From positions 1 to 50,487 of the forward strand of contig DASXLD010000010.1 in the NCBI GenBank assembly GCA_036496385.1: a DNA stretch of 50,487 bases. The letters are read 5' to 3'. Position 1 is the first letter of the stretch. Each line of letters starts with the position of its first letter. Source of the stretch: Schlegelella_A sp036496385 (GTDB lineage Bacteria > Pseudomonadota > Gammaproteobacteria > Burkholderiales > Burkholderiaceae_C). This document shows, piece after piece, positions 17,071 to 26,053 of the stretch. The notes under the pieces are model-generated. The model ran no database searches. It was not told the origin of the DNA and was given only the letters and a program-made list of their open reading frames with translations. The position numbers and the translations under genes are program-made.

Positions 17071-17756
17071 GGCTTGGCCCCCGGCTTCGCCTTGACTGCG
17101 GTCTTCCTGACTTCCTCGATCTCGGCCGGGTCGAGATAGCGATACGTGCGCGCCGTCGCCTCCATCGAGAGGACTCCCGACAGTTCCTTGGCGGCGACCA
17201 GATTGACGTTGTGCAGGGTGACGATCCGTGACAGGTTCGCAATGTCGGCCGCGAACGAGCCGATGTCGTGGTAGCGGCCGGAGACGCGGATCGCGATCGG
17301 GAGCTCGGCGTAGTAGTCCTTGACGACGACCTGGCCTGGGCGGAAGAGCTCGAACTGCAAGCCACGGCCGAGGCCCGCCTGGTTGATGTCGGACAGCAGC
17401 GCGTCCATCTCGGCCTTGCCCGGCAGCTGCTTCTCGAGCTGTGTCACGTACTCCTCGACCTGGAGCTTCTGCTTGCGCAACTCGCCCAGGTTGACGGCCT
17501 GCGCGAGCTTGTTGCGGTAATCGGTCTTGAGCGTCGGTTCCTTGTTGCGCTCGCCGTCGAGCTCGTCGTGCTCCGACGAGAGGACGGTGAACCACCCAGC
17601 GACCAGCATCGCGAACGCGACCGCCACGAAGGTCAGCGCCTTCGGCAGCAGCGGCCACTGTCCGGGCTCGTTCGGATTCAGCCCGCGAAACTGCGAGGCG
17701 GCCCCTTCGAAGACCGAATTGAGGTCGACGTTGACGGTCTTGCTCTTCGTTGCCAT
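17067..17756 (-). CDS. pilO: Type IV pilus inner-membrane protein PilO
   Basis: A 229-residue bitopic protein forming heterodimers with PilN. It has a cytoplasmic N-terminus, one membrane helix (about 38-58), a coiled coil (about 65-120, LRKQKLQVEEYVTQLEKQLPGK), and a ferredoxin-like periplasmic domain (LQFELFRPGQVVVKDYYAELPI, ...RYHDIGSFAADIANLSRIVTL). ATG 17756 begins 4 bases after the pilN stop. Confidence 0.95.
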   Translation of the reverse strand: MATKSKTVNVDLNSVFEGAASQFRGLNPNEPGQWPLLPKALTFVAVAFAMLVAGWFTVLSSEHDELDGERNKEPTLKTDYRNKLAQAVNLGELRKQKLQVEEYVTQLEKQLPGKAEMDALLSDINQAGLGRGLQFELFRPGQVVVKDYYAELPIAIRVSGRYHDIGSFAADIANLSRIVTLHNVNLVAAKELSGVLSMEATARTYRYLDPAEIEEVRKTAVKAKPGAKP

Positions 17757-17760
17757 GGGA

Positions 17761-18420
17761 TCAGGTCTTCTTGGCGACGACGGCCGTCGAAGCCGGCGCG
17801 CTGGCCGAAGCCGGGATCGGCCCGGCGGCAAGCGCCTGCGACGCAGCCACCGGCGTGTCCTGCGGGCGCTTGACGGTCAGGCGGACGGAGAAATCGAACA
17901 GGCGCTTCTGCTCCTTGTTGGCGGCCTGGATCGTGGCCGCCTTGCTCTCGATCAGCTCCGGCTTGACGAGCCACTCGGAGCTGTAGGCGGTGTTGCGCAG
18001 AAGCTCCGAGACGCGCTCCTGCGTCTGCGCGATGCCGGTGACGTTGAGCGTCTGCCCCTCCTGCTTGACCGCCGTGATGTAGATCCCTTCCGGGACCTGC
18101 TTCACGAGCTCGTTGAGGACGTGCACCGGAACGTTGCGGTCGATCTGCAGATCCTCGACCGCCTTCTGCCGCGCTTTCAGCGACGCGATCTCGGCCTTCA
18201 GGCTCGCGATGTCCTTGATCTGGATGTCGAGCTTCGAGATCTCCGCCTGCAGATAGGAATTGCGCTGCTGCTGGCCGGAGATCAGCTGCTGGACGGCGAG
18301 GTACCAGACGCCGACGATCGCGACGCCGACGAACGCGGCCACCGCCAGCCCGGCATAGAAAGCGATCTTCTTGCGCTTGCGCCGCTCCTCGCGGTGCGGC
18401 AGCAGGTTGATCATGATCAC
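17761..18420 (-). CDS. pilN: Type IV pilus inner-membrane protein PilN
   Basis: A 219-residue bitopic protein whose conserved cytoplasmic tip INLLPHREERR binds PilM. A membrane helix (about 20-45) is followed by a coiled coil and a ferredoxin-like periplasmic domain (GIYITAVKQEGQTLNVTG). The C-terminus is an Ala/Pro-rich tail. The start is GTG 18420, overlapping the pilM stop and giving the usual MIxINLLP spacing. An ATG two codons later is the alternative. Confidence 0.94.
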   Translation of the reverse strand: MIMINLLPHREERRKRKKIAFYAGLAVAAFVGVAIVGVWYLAVQQLISGQQQRNSYLQAEISKLDIQIKDIASLKAEIASLKARQKAVEDLQIDRNVPVHVLNELVKQVPEGIYITAVKQEGQTLNVTGIAQTQERVSELLRNTAYSSEWLVKPELIESKAATIQAANKEQKRLFDFSVRLTVKRPQDTPVAASQALAAGPIPASASAPASTAVVAKKT

Positions 18421-19496
18421 TGCGCAAACCTCCGCATCGCCAGGCCGCAGGCCGTGAGGTAGGACGACGCTTCGCGGCGCAGCTTGGCTTCACGCACCGC
18501 CGAGCCGAGCTTCATGTTCTCGAACGGATTGACGACCATCGACGCGAACCCGGTGAGCTCGGTGACGCGGTCCTTCAGGCCGGGCAGCGTGGCCGTGCCG
18601 CCGGCGAGCATCACGTAGTGCACCTTGTGGTGCGGCGTGCTGGTGAAGAAGTACTGCAGCGCGCGGCCGATCTCCTGCGACAGGCTGTCGACGAACGGAG
18701 CGAGCAGCGACGTCTCGTAGTCGTCGGGCAGGTCGGCGGCGAGCTTCTTCTGCTCGGCCTCCTCGAACGAGAAGCCGTACTGGCGCGAGATGAGCTGGGT
18801 CAGCTGCGAGCCGCCGAAGGCCTGGTCGCGGTCGTACAGCATCTCGTCGTCGCGCAGCACCTTCAGGCTGGTCGTGTCGGCACCGATCTCGAACAGCGCG
18901 ACCAGCGCATCGCGGCCCTCGTTCGGCAGGCTGGCAACGACGCGGCTCATGGCCAGGCGCGACGCGTGCGACTCGATGTCGAGCACCGCCGGCTTCAGGC
19001 CCGCCGCTTCGGCGAGGCCCTGGCGGTCCTGGACCCGGTCCTTGCGCGAAGCCGCGATCAGCACCTCGACGTCGCCGACGGACGTCGGGCTCGGCCCGAT
19101 GACGCAGAAGTCGAGGCTCACCTCGTCGAGCGAGAACGGGATGTACTGGTTGGCCTCGGTCTCGACCTGGATCTCGAGCTCTTCCTCGCGCAGCCCCGCG
19201 GGCAGCATGATCTTCTTGGTGATCACGGCCGACTGCGGCATCGCCATCACGACTTGCCGGGTCTTCGTGCCGCTCTTGGTCACGAGCCGCTTGACCGCTT
19301 CGGCGACCTCGTCGAACTTCTCGATCTGGCCGTCCGAGATCCAGCCCTTCTCGAAGCTCTCCGAGCCGAAGCGCTCGAGGATGTATTCGCCGCTTCCGCT
19401 TTGGCCGAGCTCGACGAGCTTGACGCTGGACGAGCTGATGTCGAGGCCGATCATCGGTGGGTGCTTGCGCCCCAACAGCGTGTCGAGAAAGCTCAC
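18417..19496 (-). CDS. pilM: Type IV pilus actin-like ATPase PilM
   Basis: A 359-residue cytoplasmic actin/FtsA-like protein that binds the PilN N-terminus and helps form the cytoplasmic ring of the pilus machine. Motifs include IGLDISSSSVKLVEL (phosphate-1), ALFEIGADTTSLKVL (phosphate-2) and VMLAGGTATLPGLKDRVTEL (adenosine). GTG 19496 is preceded by AAGGGG. It is the first gene of the pilMNOPQ-lipoprotein-aroKB unit and diverges from mrcA across a 266-base gap. A possible promoter for it (TTTACT, 17 bases, TTATTA near 19535-19575) is only a weak match. Confidence 0.95.
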   Translation of the reverse strand: MSFLDTLLGRKHPPMIGLDISSSSVKLVELGQSGSGEYILERFGSESFEKGWISDGQIEKFDEVAEAVKRLVTKSGTKTRQVVMAMPQSAVITKKIMLPAGLREEELEIQVETEANQYIPFSLDEVSLDFCVIGPSPTSVGDVEVLIAASRKDRVQDRQGLAEAAGLKPAVLDIESHASRLAMSRVVASLPNEGRDALVALFEIGADTTSLKVLRDDEMLYDRDQAFGGSQLTQLISRQYGFSFEEAEQKKLAADLPDDYETSLLAPFVDSLSQEIGRALQYFFTSTPHHKVHYVMLAGGTATLPGLKDRVTELTGFASMVVNPFENMKLGSAVREAKLRREASSYLTACGLAMRRFAQ

Positions 19497-19739
19497 GGTG
19501 CCCCTTTTCCAGCGTCGCGAATACCGGCGCGCTGGCTGTTAATAAGTTACTTCGATGCTAGCAGTAAAGCCTTTGATTACCCAAGGAAAACACCCCGCCG
19601 CTACCCCGTGCGCGTTGCAAATCTCACACGTGCCGGCTCGGCAAGATGCGTCCATCTGCAACGCGTTTTTCGGGCCGTCGATTCCGTCACTGATCAACCC
19701 TCCGGAGGGCCCCCGCAACGTCCGCGAAGGTCGAGTTTC

Positions 19740-19745
19740 TATAAT
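19740..19745 (+). promoter_or_regulatory. Perfect -10 hexamer upstream of mrcA
   Basis: TATAAT lies 17 bases before the mrcA ATG, giving a 5' leader of about 10 bases. No TTGACA-like -35 is present at the expected distance (19716-19722 is rich in G and C), so activity may need an activator or an unusual contact. The rest of the pilM-mrcA gap (19497-19739) holds no gene that I can see. Confidence 0.45.
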
Positions 19746-19762
19746 GCAACCGCTCTCACTGG

Positions 19763-22153
19763 ATGCGTGTGACAGATTCCGATTTCCACGGCGACCGCGG
19801 CCCGCGGCCGCGCCGGCAAGCGCCGCAGAGCGCACTGCCCGGATGGCTCCGCGTGATCGTCCGCATCGTCGCCACATTGCTCGGCCTGGCCGCCTCGGCC
19901 GCGGTCGCGATCGCGCTGCTTGCCGGCATCGCGCTGGCGATCTCGTATCCCAACCTGCCCGAGATCGACAGCCTCACCGACTATCGGCCGAAGCTGCCGA
20001 TGCGCGTCTACTCCGCCGACGGCGTGCTGCTCGGTGAGTTCGGCGAAGAACGCCGCAATTTCGTTTCGATCCAGCAGATCCCGAAGGTGATGCAGGACGC
20101 GGTGCTCGCGGCCGAGGACGCCAAGTTCTACCAGCACAGCGGCGTCAACTACATCAGCGTGATCCGGGCCGGGCTGGCTAACTTCGGCGAGGCGCGCAGC
20201 GCGCAGGGCGCATCGACGATCACGATGCAGGTCGCCCGCAACTTCTACCTCTCAACCGAGAAAACATTTACTCGCAAGATCTACGAGATGTTGCTATCGC
20301 TGAAGATCGAGAGCCTGCTCAGCAAGGAGCAGATCCTCGAGGTCTACATGAATCACATCGCGCTCGGCCAGCGTGCCTATGGGTTCGCGGCGGCGAGCGA
20401 GATCTATTTCGGCAAGCCGCTGAAGGACATCACGGTGGCAGAGGCGGCGATGCTTGCCGGCTTGCCGAAGGCACCTTCGGCCAACAACCCGATCGTCAAT
20501 CCCGAGCGCGCGAGGACTCGCCAGCGCTACATCATCGATCGGATGTTCGAGAACGGCTTCATCACGGCCGAGCAGCGCGAGGCGGCGCGCGGCCAGGTGC
20601 TCAAGTACCGCGCGCCGAGCGACGTCGCCGTGCATGCCGAGTACGTCGCCGAGGCCGCGCGCCAGATGATCTTCAGCCAGTACGGCACCGACGCCTACAC
20701 ACGTGGCCTGAACGTCTTCCTGACCCTGAACTCGGCCGAGCAGACGCTTGCCTACCACGCGCTGCGCAAGGGGATCATGGAATACGAGAAGCGCCAGGTC
20801 TATCGCGGCCCGGAGGACTACGTCGACCTGCCCGCCGACAAGAGCGAGCTCGACGCGCGGGTCTCGGAGGCGCTGCAGGATTTCCCCGACAACGACGAGC
20901 TGCGGGCAGCGGTGGTGACCGAGGCGTCGGCGAAGAAGGTGGTCGCGATGCTGCAGAACGGCGAGGCGGTGACGGTGACGGGCGACGGCCTGAGGCCGGC
21001 GGCGTCGGCGCTGGCGGCGAAGGCCAACCCGAAGACCCAGCTTCGTCCGGGCGCTGTCGTTCGCCTGATCCGGGGCGCCAAGGGCGACTGGTCGATCACG
21101 CAACTGCCCGAGGTCGAAGGCGCGTTCGTCGCCATGGATCCGCGCACGGGGAGCATCCGCGCGATGGTCGGCGGCTTCGACTATTCGAAGAGCAAGTTCA
21201 ACCACGTCACGCAGGCATGGCGGCAGCCGGGCTCGAGCTTCAAGCCGTTCATCTACTCGGCGGCCCTCGAGAAGGGCTTCACCCCGGCGACGATCATCAA
21301 CGACGCGCCGCTCTTCTTCGACGCCGGCACGACCGGAAGCCAGCCCTGGGAGCCGAAGAACTACGACGGCACGTACGACGGCCCGATGACCATGCGGCGC
21401 GGCTTGGCGAAGTCGAAGAACATGATCTCGATCCGGATCCTGAAGTCGATCGGGCCGCCGTACGCGCAGCAGTGGATCAAGCGCTTCGGCTTCGACGCCG
21501 ACAAGCACCCCGCATACCTGCCGATGGCGCTCGGCGCCGGCGCCGTCACGCCGCTGCAGATGGCCTCGGCATACAGCGTCTTCGCCAACGGCGGCTATCG
21601 CGTCAACCCGCTCCTGATCAGCCGCATCACCGACACCAGGGGCCACGTGATCAACGAGGCGCGGGTGCCGGTGCTGGACGAGGCGGCGCGAACGATCGAA
21701 GCGCGCAACGCTTTCGTGATGACCAGCCTGCTTCAGGAGGTGACGCACAGCGGCACCGCGGCCAAGGCCGGAGCCACCCTGAAGCGGGCCGACATCTACG
21801 GCAAGACCGGAACGACCAACGATTCACACGACGCCTGGTTCGCGGGCTGGCAGAAGAACGTCGTCGCCGTCGTCTGGATGGGCTACGACGAGCCGAGAAA
21901 GCTGGGCGATCGCGAGACCGGCGGCGGCCTCGCGCTGCCGGTCTGGATCGACTACATGGCAACGATGCTCAAGGGCGTTCCGGTCCAGGAGCCGCCGCCT
22001 CCTGAGGGCGTCGTCAACCTGAACGGCGAGTGGTACTACGACGAGTACGCGCGCGGCGCCGGAGTGAGCAGCCTCGGCCTCGACGACAAGGCCGCGCCGA
22101 CGCCGCCGAGCGACGAGGAACGCAACACCATCCTCGACCTGTTTCGCCGCTGA
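19763..22153 (+). CDS. mrcA: Penicillin-binding protein 1A, bifunctional transglycosylase/transpeptidase
   Basis: A 796-residue class A PBP that polymerises glycan and cross-links peptides in the periplasm. A cytoplasmic tail (1-28) precedes a membrane helix (30-60). The GT51 domain has AAEDAKFYQHSGV (catalytic Glu 118), QGASTITMQVARNFYL and KIYEMLLSLKIE. An OB-like insert (about 320-450) leads to the transpeptidase with SSFK (nucleophile Ser 491), SKN and KTGTT. Length and order match betaproteobacterial PBP1A. Its divergent position beside pilM is a widely conserved arrangement. ATG 19763 has no clear ribosome site, in keeping with a very short leader. Confidence 0.96.
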   Translation: MRVTDSDFHGDRGPRPRRQAPQSALPGWLRVIVRIVATLLGLAASAAVAIALLAGIALAISYPNLPEIDSLTDYRPKLPMRVYSADGVLLGEFGEERRNFVSIQQIPKVMQDAVLAAEDAKFYQHSGVNYISVIRAGLANFGEARSAQGASTITMQVARNFYLSTEKTFTRKIYEMLLSLKIESLLSKEQILEVYMNHIALGQRAYGFAAASEIYFGKPLKDITVAEAAMLAGLPKAPSANNPIVNPERARTRQRYIIDRMFENGFITAEQREAARGQVLKYRAPSDVAVHAEYVAEAARQMIFSQYGTDAYTRGLNVFLTLNSAEQTLAYHALRKGIMEYEKRQVYRGPEDYVDLPADKSELDARVSEALQDFPDNDELRAAVVTEASAKKVVAMLQNGEAVTVTGDGLRPAASALAAKANPKTQLRPGAVVRLIRGAKGDWSITQLPEVEGAFVAMDPRTGSIRAMVGGFDYSKSKFNHVTQAWRQPGSSFKPFIYSAALEKGFTPATIINDAPLFFDAGTTGSQPWEPKNYDGTYDGPMTMRRGLAKSKNMISIRILKSIGPPYAQQWIKRFGFDADKHPAYLPMALGAGAVTPLQMASAYSVFANGGYRVNPLLISRITDTRGHVINEARVPVLDEAARTIEARNAFVMTSLLQEVTHSGTAAKAGATLKRADIYGKTGTTNDSHDAWFAGWQKNVVAVVWMGYDEPRKLGDRETGGGLALPVWIDYMATMLKGVPVQEPPPPEGVVNLNGEWYYDEYARGAGVSSLGLDDKAAPTPPSDEERNTILDLFRR

Positions 22154-22169
22154 GCGCGGCCGGCGACCC

Positions 22170-22526
22170 TCAGGGATCGAACCGCAAGGCCCGCCCGGCC
22201 TGGGCCGTGGCGCATTGCGACAGCACGTCGAACAACTCGTGGCCGTCGCGGTCGATCCAGCGCCCGCCGACGGCGCGGAAATGGAAGCCGCCGGCGCCGG
22301 CCGCGAGCCACAGCTCGTGCAGCGGCGGCTGGGTGTTGAGGACGATCTTGCTGCCGTTCGGAAACGCAAGCTCGAGCAGCCCGCCGGTACGGCCGGCGTC
22401 GATGTCGATCACGTCGTCCTGGAGGAATCGGTCGGTGGCGGCTTCGACCGCGGCGAGGACTGCGCGCGCGCGCCGGTCGTACTCGGCGTCGCTGAGATCG
22501 TCGCGGCGAGGCGGGGCGGAGGTCAC
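22170..22526 (-). CDS. cyaY: Frataxin-like iron-sulfur regulator CyaY
   Basis: A 118-residue frataxin homologue that binds iron on an acidic helix and tunes IscS activity in Fe-S cluster assembly. The acidic first helix (SDAEYDRRARAVLAAVEAA), the strand LLELAFPNGSKIVLNTQPP, the signature LHELWLAAGAGGFHF and WIDRDGHELFDVLSQC all fit. The start is GTG 22526. It converges on mrcA and diverges from lptM with only 15 bases between start codons, so their promoters must overlap or lie inside the neighbouring genes. Confidence 0.92.
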   Translation of the reverse strand: MTSAPPRRDDLSDAEYDRRARAVLAAVEAATDRFLQDDVIDIDAGRTGGLLELAFPNGSKIVLNTQPPLHELWLAAGAGGFHFRAVGGRWIDRDGHELFDVLSQCATAQAGRALRFDP

Positions 22527-22541
22527 GGTCGATAATCGCGC

Positions 22542-22748
22542 ATGTCCAGGCGCTTCGGCAGTGTAGTGGCGACGGCTGAGCGGATGCTGGGCGCGGCGGT
22601 GTTGGCCATGCTCGCCGCATGCGGCCAGAAGGGCCCGCTGGTCGGCGTCAAGCCGGCGGCGCCCGCGATCGCCGCCGATGTCGCTCCCGACGCCGCCGTC
22701 GCCGTGCCGGCGTCGGTGGCGGCGTCGAACCCCGTCCCTCGCCGATGA
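22542..22748 (+). CDS. lptM: LPS translocon maturation lipoprotein LptM (YifL family)
   Basis: A 68-residue lipoprotein. The signal peptide ends LAAC (Cys 27) and is followed by the family signature CGQKGPL. LptM assists LptD maturation and disulfide rearrangement in Enterobacteria. The short Ala/Val/Pro-rich tail is typical of this poorly conserved family. The ATG at 22542 gives a 26-residue signal peptide; an internal ATG at 22584 is possible. Its stop overlaps the lysA start (ATGA). The cyaY / lptM-lysA neighbourhood is common in proteobacteria. Confidence 0.88.
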   Translation: MSRRFGSVVATAERMLGAAVLAMLAACGQKGPLVGVKPAAPAIAADVAPDAAVAVPASVAASNPVPRR

Positions 22749-24034
22749 ACCTGCCAGGCGCCCCCGACATCGTCGAGCGCGACGGCCAGCTCTTCGTCGA
22801 AGGCATCGCCGCCGTCGATCTCGCCCGCCGCTTCGGCACGCCGCTCTACGTCTATTCGAGCGCTGCGATGGCGCGCGCGCTCGCCGCGTACCAGCGCGTC
22901 CTCGCGAGTCGCGACCACCTGCTTTGCTACGCGATCAAGGCGAACTCGACGCTCGCTATCCTGCAATGGTTCGCCGCACGCGGCTGCGGCTTCGACATCG
23001 TCTCGGGCGGCGAGCTCGAACGCGTCGTTGCCGCAGGCGCCGACCCGACTCGGATCGTCTTTTCCGGGGTCGGCAAGACGCGCGCCGAGATGTCGCGCGC
23101 CCTCGGCCGCGATGTTCTCTGCTTCAACGTCGAGAGCGTCGGTGAGCTCGAGCTCCTGAGCGATGTCGCCGTCGCCGCCGGCCGCAGCGCGCGCGTGAGC
23201 CTGCGCGTCAATCCCGACGTCGACCCGAAGACGCACCCCTATATCTCGACCGGCTTGCGCGCCAGCAAGTTCGGCATCGCCCACGGCGACGCGCGCGCTG
23301 CCTTCCGCCGCGCCGCGAGCCTGCCGGGACTCGAGGTCGTCGGCATCGACTGCCACATCGGCTCGCAGATCGTCGCCACCGAGCCCTACGTCGATGCGCT
23401 CGACCGGATGCTCGACCTCGTCGACGCAGTCGAGGCCGACGGCATCGTGCTCGCCCACCTCGACGTCGGCGGCGGCCTCGGCATCACCTACCGCGACGAG
23501 TCGCCCCCGGACGCCGGCACGCTGGTCGGGCAGCTCCTCGCGCACGTCGATGCGCGCGGCCACGGCGGCAAGAAGATCATCCTCGAGCCGGGGCGATCGC
23601 TGGTCGGCAACGCCGGTCTCCTCGTCAGCGAGGTGCTCTACCTGAAGCGCGGCGACGAGCGCAACTTCTGCATCGTCGACGCCGCGATGAACGACCTCGT
23701 CCGACCGGCGATGTACGACGCCTGGATGCGGATCGTCGAGTGCCGGCGCGGTGCCGCGCCGGTCACCACGTGGGATGTCGTCGGCCCGGTGTGCGAGTCG
23801 GGCGACTGGCTCGGCCGCGGCCGCCCGCTCGCCGTCGCTCCGGGCGACTTCGTCGCCGTCCTTTCGGCCGGCGCCTACGCGATGAGCATGGCGAGCAACT
23901 ACAACACGCGGCCGCGCCCTGCCGAGGTGCTCGTCGCCGGCAGCGACGCGTGGTTGATCCGCGAACGCGAGACGGTCGCCGAACTGATGCGCGGCGAGCA
24001 CCCGTTGCCGGCCGCCGCACGCCGCACGCCCTGA
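22745..24034 (+). CDS. lysA: Diaminopimelate decarboxylase
   Basis: A 429-residue PLP enzyme converting meso-diaminopimelate to lysine. The PLP lysine is in CYAIKANST (Lys 65). The barrel shows VSGGELERVVAAGA, HIGSQI, LDVGGGLGITY and the phosphate-binding EPGRSLVGNAG. The C-terminal domain carries the substrate-site VGPVCESGDWLG and AGAYAMSMASNYN. ATG 22745 overlaps the lptM stop. It converges on dppF. Confidence 0.97.
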   Translation: MNLPGAPDIVERDGQLFVEGIAAVDLARRFGTPLYVYSSAAMARALAAYQRVLASRDHLLCYAIKANSTLAILQWFAARGCGFDIVSGGELERVVAAGADPTRIVFSGVGKTRAEMSRALGRDVLCFNVESVGELELLSDVAVAAGRSARVSLRVNPDVDPKTHPYISTGLRASKFGIAHGDARAAFRRAASLPGLEVVGIDCHIGSQIVATEPYVDALDRMLDLVDAVEADGIVLAHLDVGGGLGITYRDESPPDAGTLVGQLLAHVDARGHGGKKIILEPGRSLVGNAGLLVSEVLYLKRGDERNFCIVDAAMNDLVRPAMYDAWMRIVECRRGAAPVTTWDVVGPVCESGDWLGRGRPLAVAPGDFVAVLSAGAYAMSMASNYNTRPRPAEVLVAGSDAWLIRERETVAELMRGEHPLPAAARRTP

Positions 24035-24052
24035 CCGCCGGGCGCCGCGCGT

Positions 24053-25066
24053 TCAGATCCGCCGTTCCTCGACGGCGTGACAAGCGACGCGGACGCCGTC
24101 GATCGCCAGCAGCGCCGGCCGTTCCGCCTTGCAGCGTGCGTTCGCGTGCGGACATCTGGGGTGGAACGTGCAGCCGCTCGGCGGCTGGAGGGGGTTCGGC
24201 ACCTCGCCCTGCACCGGGGTGCGCGATCGCCCGCTCATGTGGATGTCGGGAATCGCGTCGAGCAGCATCCGCGTGTAGGGATGCCGCGGCCGCGCGAACA
24301 GCAGCGCCTTGTCGGCGATCTCGACGATGCGGCCGAGGTACATGACGCCGACCTCGTCGCTGACATGGCGGACGACCGCGAGGTTGTGCGAGATGAAGAG
24401 ATACGTCAGGCCCCGCCTGGCCTGCAACTCCTTCATGATGTTGAGGACCTGCGCCTGCACCGACACGTCGAGTGCCGACGTCGGCTCGTCGCAGACTAGG
24501 AACTCCGGCTCGGTCGCGAGCGCTCGAGCGATCGAGATCCGCTGCCGCTGGCCGCCCGAGAACTGGTGCGGGAACTTGTCGGCATCGGCGACCGCGAGGC
24601 CGACCGACGCGAGCAGCTCGCCGACGCGCTCGGCGATGCGGCGATTCAGGTCGCGCTGCCGGCCGACCACCGGCTCGCCGGCAAAGCCATGCTCGCGCAA
24701 CGGCTCGGCGACGATGTCGCGCACCTTCCAGCGCGGATTCAGGCTCGCGTACGGATCCTGAAAGATCATCTGCATCCGGCGGCGGACCGCCGGTGAACGC
24801 AAGGTCGTGCTGGCATCGACGCCGTCGAAGACGACACGGCCGCGGGTCGGCGCGTAGAGGCCGACCAGCAGGCGCGCCACCGTGCTCTTGCCGCAACCGG
24901 ATTCGCCGACCAACGCGAGCGTGCGACCGCGCGCGATCGCGAAGCCGACGTCGTCGACCGCGTGGACGAACTGGCGGGGCTTGCGCTCGGCTACGCGGTT
25001 GAGCCACGGCAACGAGACATCGAACGCCTTGGCGAGGCCTTCGACCTCGACCAGCGCCGCGCTCAC
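24053..25066 (-). CDS. dppF: Peptide-type ABC transporter ATPase (DppF/OppF)
   Basis: A 337-residue ATPase, last gene of the importer operon. Walker A is GESGCGKS, the Q-loop is FQDPYASLNPR, the signature is FSGGQRQR and Walker B is LVCDEPT. The C-terminal oligopeptide extension has FHPRCPHANARCKAERP, whose cysteines in DppD/DppF proteins can ligate an iron-sulfur cluster. GTG 25066 overlaps the dppD stop (GTGA). Substrate cannot be told from the ATPase. Confidence 0.94.
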   Translation of the reverse strand: MSAALVEVEGLAKAFDVSLPWLNRVAERKPRQFVHAVDDVGFAIARGRTLALVGESGCGKSTVARLLVGLYAPTRGRVVFDGVDASTTLRSPAVRRRMQMIFQDPYASLNPRWKVRDIVAEPLREHGFAGEPVVGRQRDLNRRIAERVGELLASVGLAVADADKFPHQFSGGQRQRISIARALATEPEFLVCDEPTSALDVSVQAQVLNIMKELQARRGLTYLFISHNLAVVRHVSDEVGVMYLGRIVEIADKALLFARPRHPYTRMLLDAIPDIHMSGRSRTPVQGEVPNPLQPPSGCTFHPRCPHANARCKAERPALLAIDGVRVACHAVEERRI

Positions 25067-26046
25067 GCCGCCGCCCGCATCGCCGGCGCGTGCAGCCAGC
25101 ACGCCGCCTGCGTCGCGCCTGCCGTCATCAGGTCGGGGCGCTGGGTCGTGCACGGCGCAAACGCATGCGGGCAGCGCGGGTGGAAAGCGCAGCCGGGCGG
25201 GATCGCGTTCAGGCGCGGCATCGCGCCGTCGATCTGGAGCAGCCGCGGCCGGTCCTCGTCCATCGCCGGGATCGAGCCCATGAGGCCGACCGTGTACGGA
25301 TGCGCCGGCGCATGGATGACGGCATCGACCGGGCCGATCTCGACGATCCGCCCGGCGTACATGACGGCGACGCGATCGCAGGTCTCGGCGATCACGCCCA
25401 TGTCGTGAGTGACGAGCATGACCGCGGCGCCGTGCTCGCTGCACAGCCGCTTGAGCAACGAGATGATCTGCGCCTGGATCGACACGTCGAGCGCAGTCGT
25501 CGGCTCGTCGGCGACGATCAGGCGCGGTTCGCCGGCAAGCGCGAGGGCGATCACGACGCGCTGCCGCATCCCGCCCGAAAACTGGTGCGGATACTGGTCG
25601 AGCCTTTCCTCGGCAGCCGGAATGCCGGTTTCCTGCAGCAGCCGCACGGCACGCCGCCGGGCATCGGCGGCGCCGAGCGACCGGTGGGTCTGGATCGTCT
25701 CGACCAGCTGCTGGCCGATGGTGTAGAGCGGATCGAGCGAGGTCAGCGGGTCCTGGAAGATGGCGCCGATGTGGCGGCCGCGGATCTTGCGCATCTGCTC
25801 GTACGGCAGCTGGTCGATCCGGGCGCCGTCGAAGCGGATCTCGCCGCCGGCGATCCGGCCCGGCGGGTCGAGCAGGCCGATGATCGACGCGCCGGTCAGC
25901 GACTTGCCGGCGCCCGACTCGCCGACGACGCCGAGGATTTCGCCGGGTGCAATCGAGAAGGAGACGTCGTCGAGCGCCACCAGCCGGCCGTGCCGGCTGG
26001 GGAACTCGACGCGAAGGTGGTCGACTTCGAGGAGCGGCGCCGGCAT
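25063..26046 (-). CDS. dppD: Peptide-type ABC transporter ATPase (DppD/OppD)
   Basis: A 327-residue ATPase with Walker A GESGAGKS, Q-loop FQDPLTSLDPLYTIG, signature FSGGMRQR and Walker B LIVADEPT. The oligopeptide C-terminal extension FHPRCPHAFAPCTTQRPDL follows. It pairs with DppF to power the importer. ATG 26046 lies 7 bases past the small lipoprotein gene's stop. Confidence 0.94.
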   Translation of the reverse strand: MPAPLLEVDHLRVEFPSRHGRLVALDDVSFSIAPGEILGVVGESGAGKSLTGASIIGLLDPPGRIAGGEIRFDGARIDQLPYEQMRKIRGRHIGAIFQDPLTSLDPLYTIGQQLVETIQTHRSLGAADARRRAVRLLQETGIPAAEERLDQYPHQFSGGMRQRVVIALALAGEPRLIVADEPTTALDVSIQAQIISLLKRLCSEHGAAVMLVTHDMGVIAETCDRVAVMYAGRIVEIGPVDAVIHAPAHPYTVGLMGSIPAMDEDRPRLLQIDGAMPRLNAIPPGCAFHPRCPHAFAPCTTQRPDLMTAGATQAACWLHAPAMRAAA

Positions 26047-26053
26047 CCGGCGG

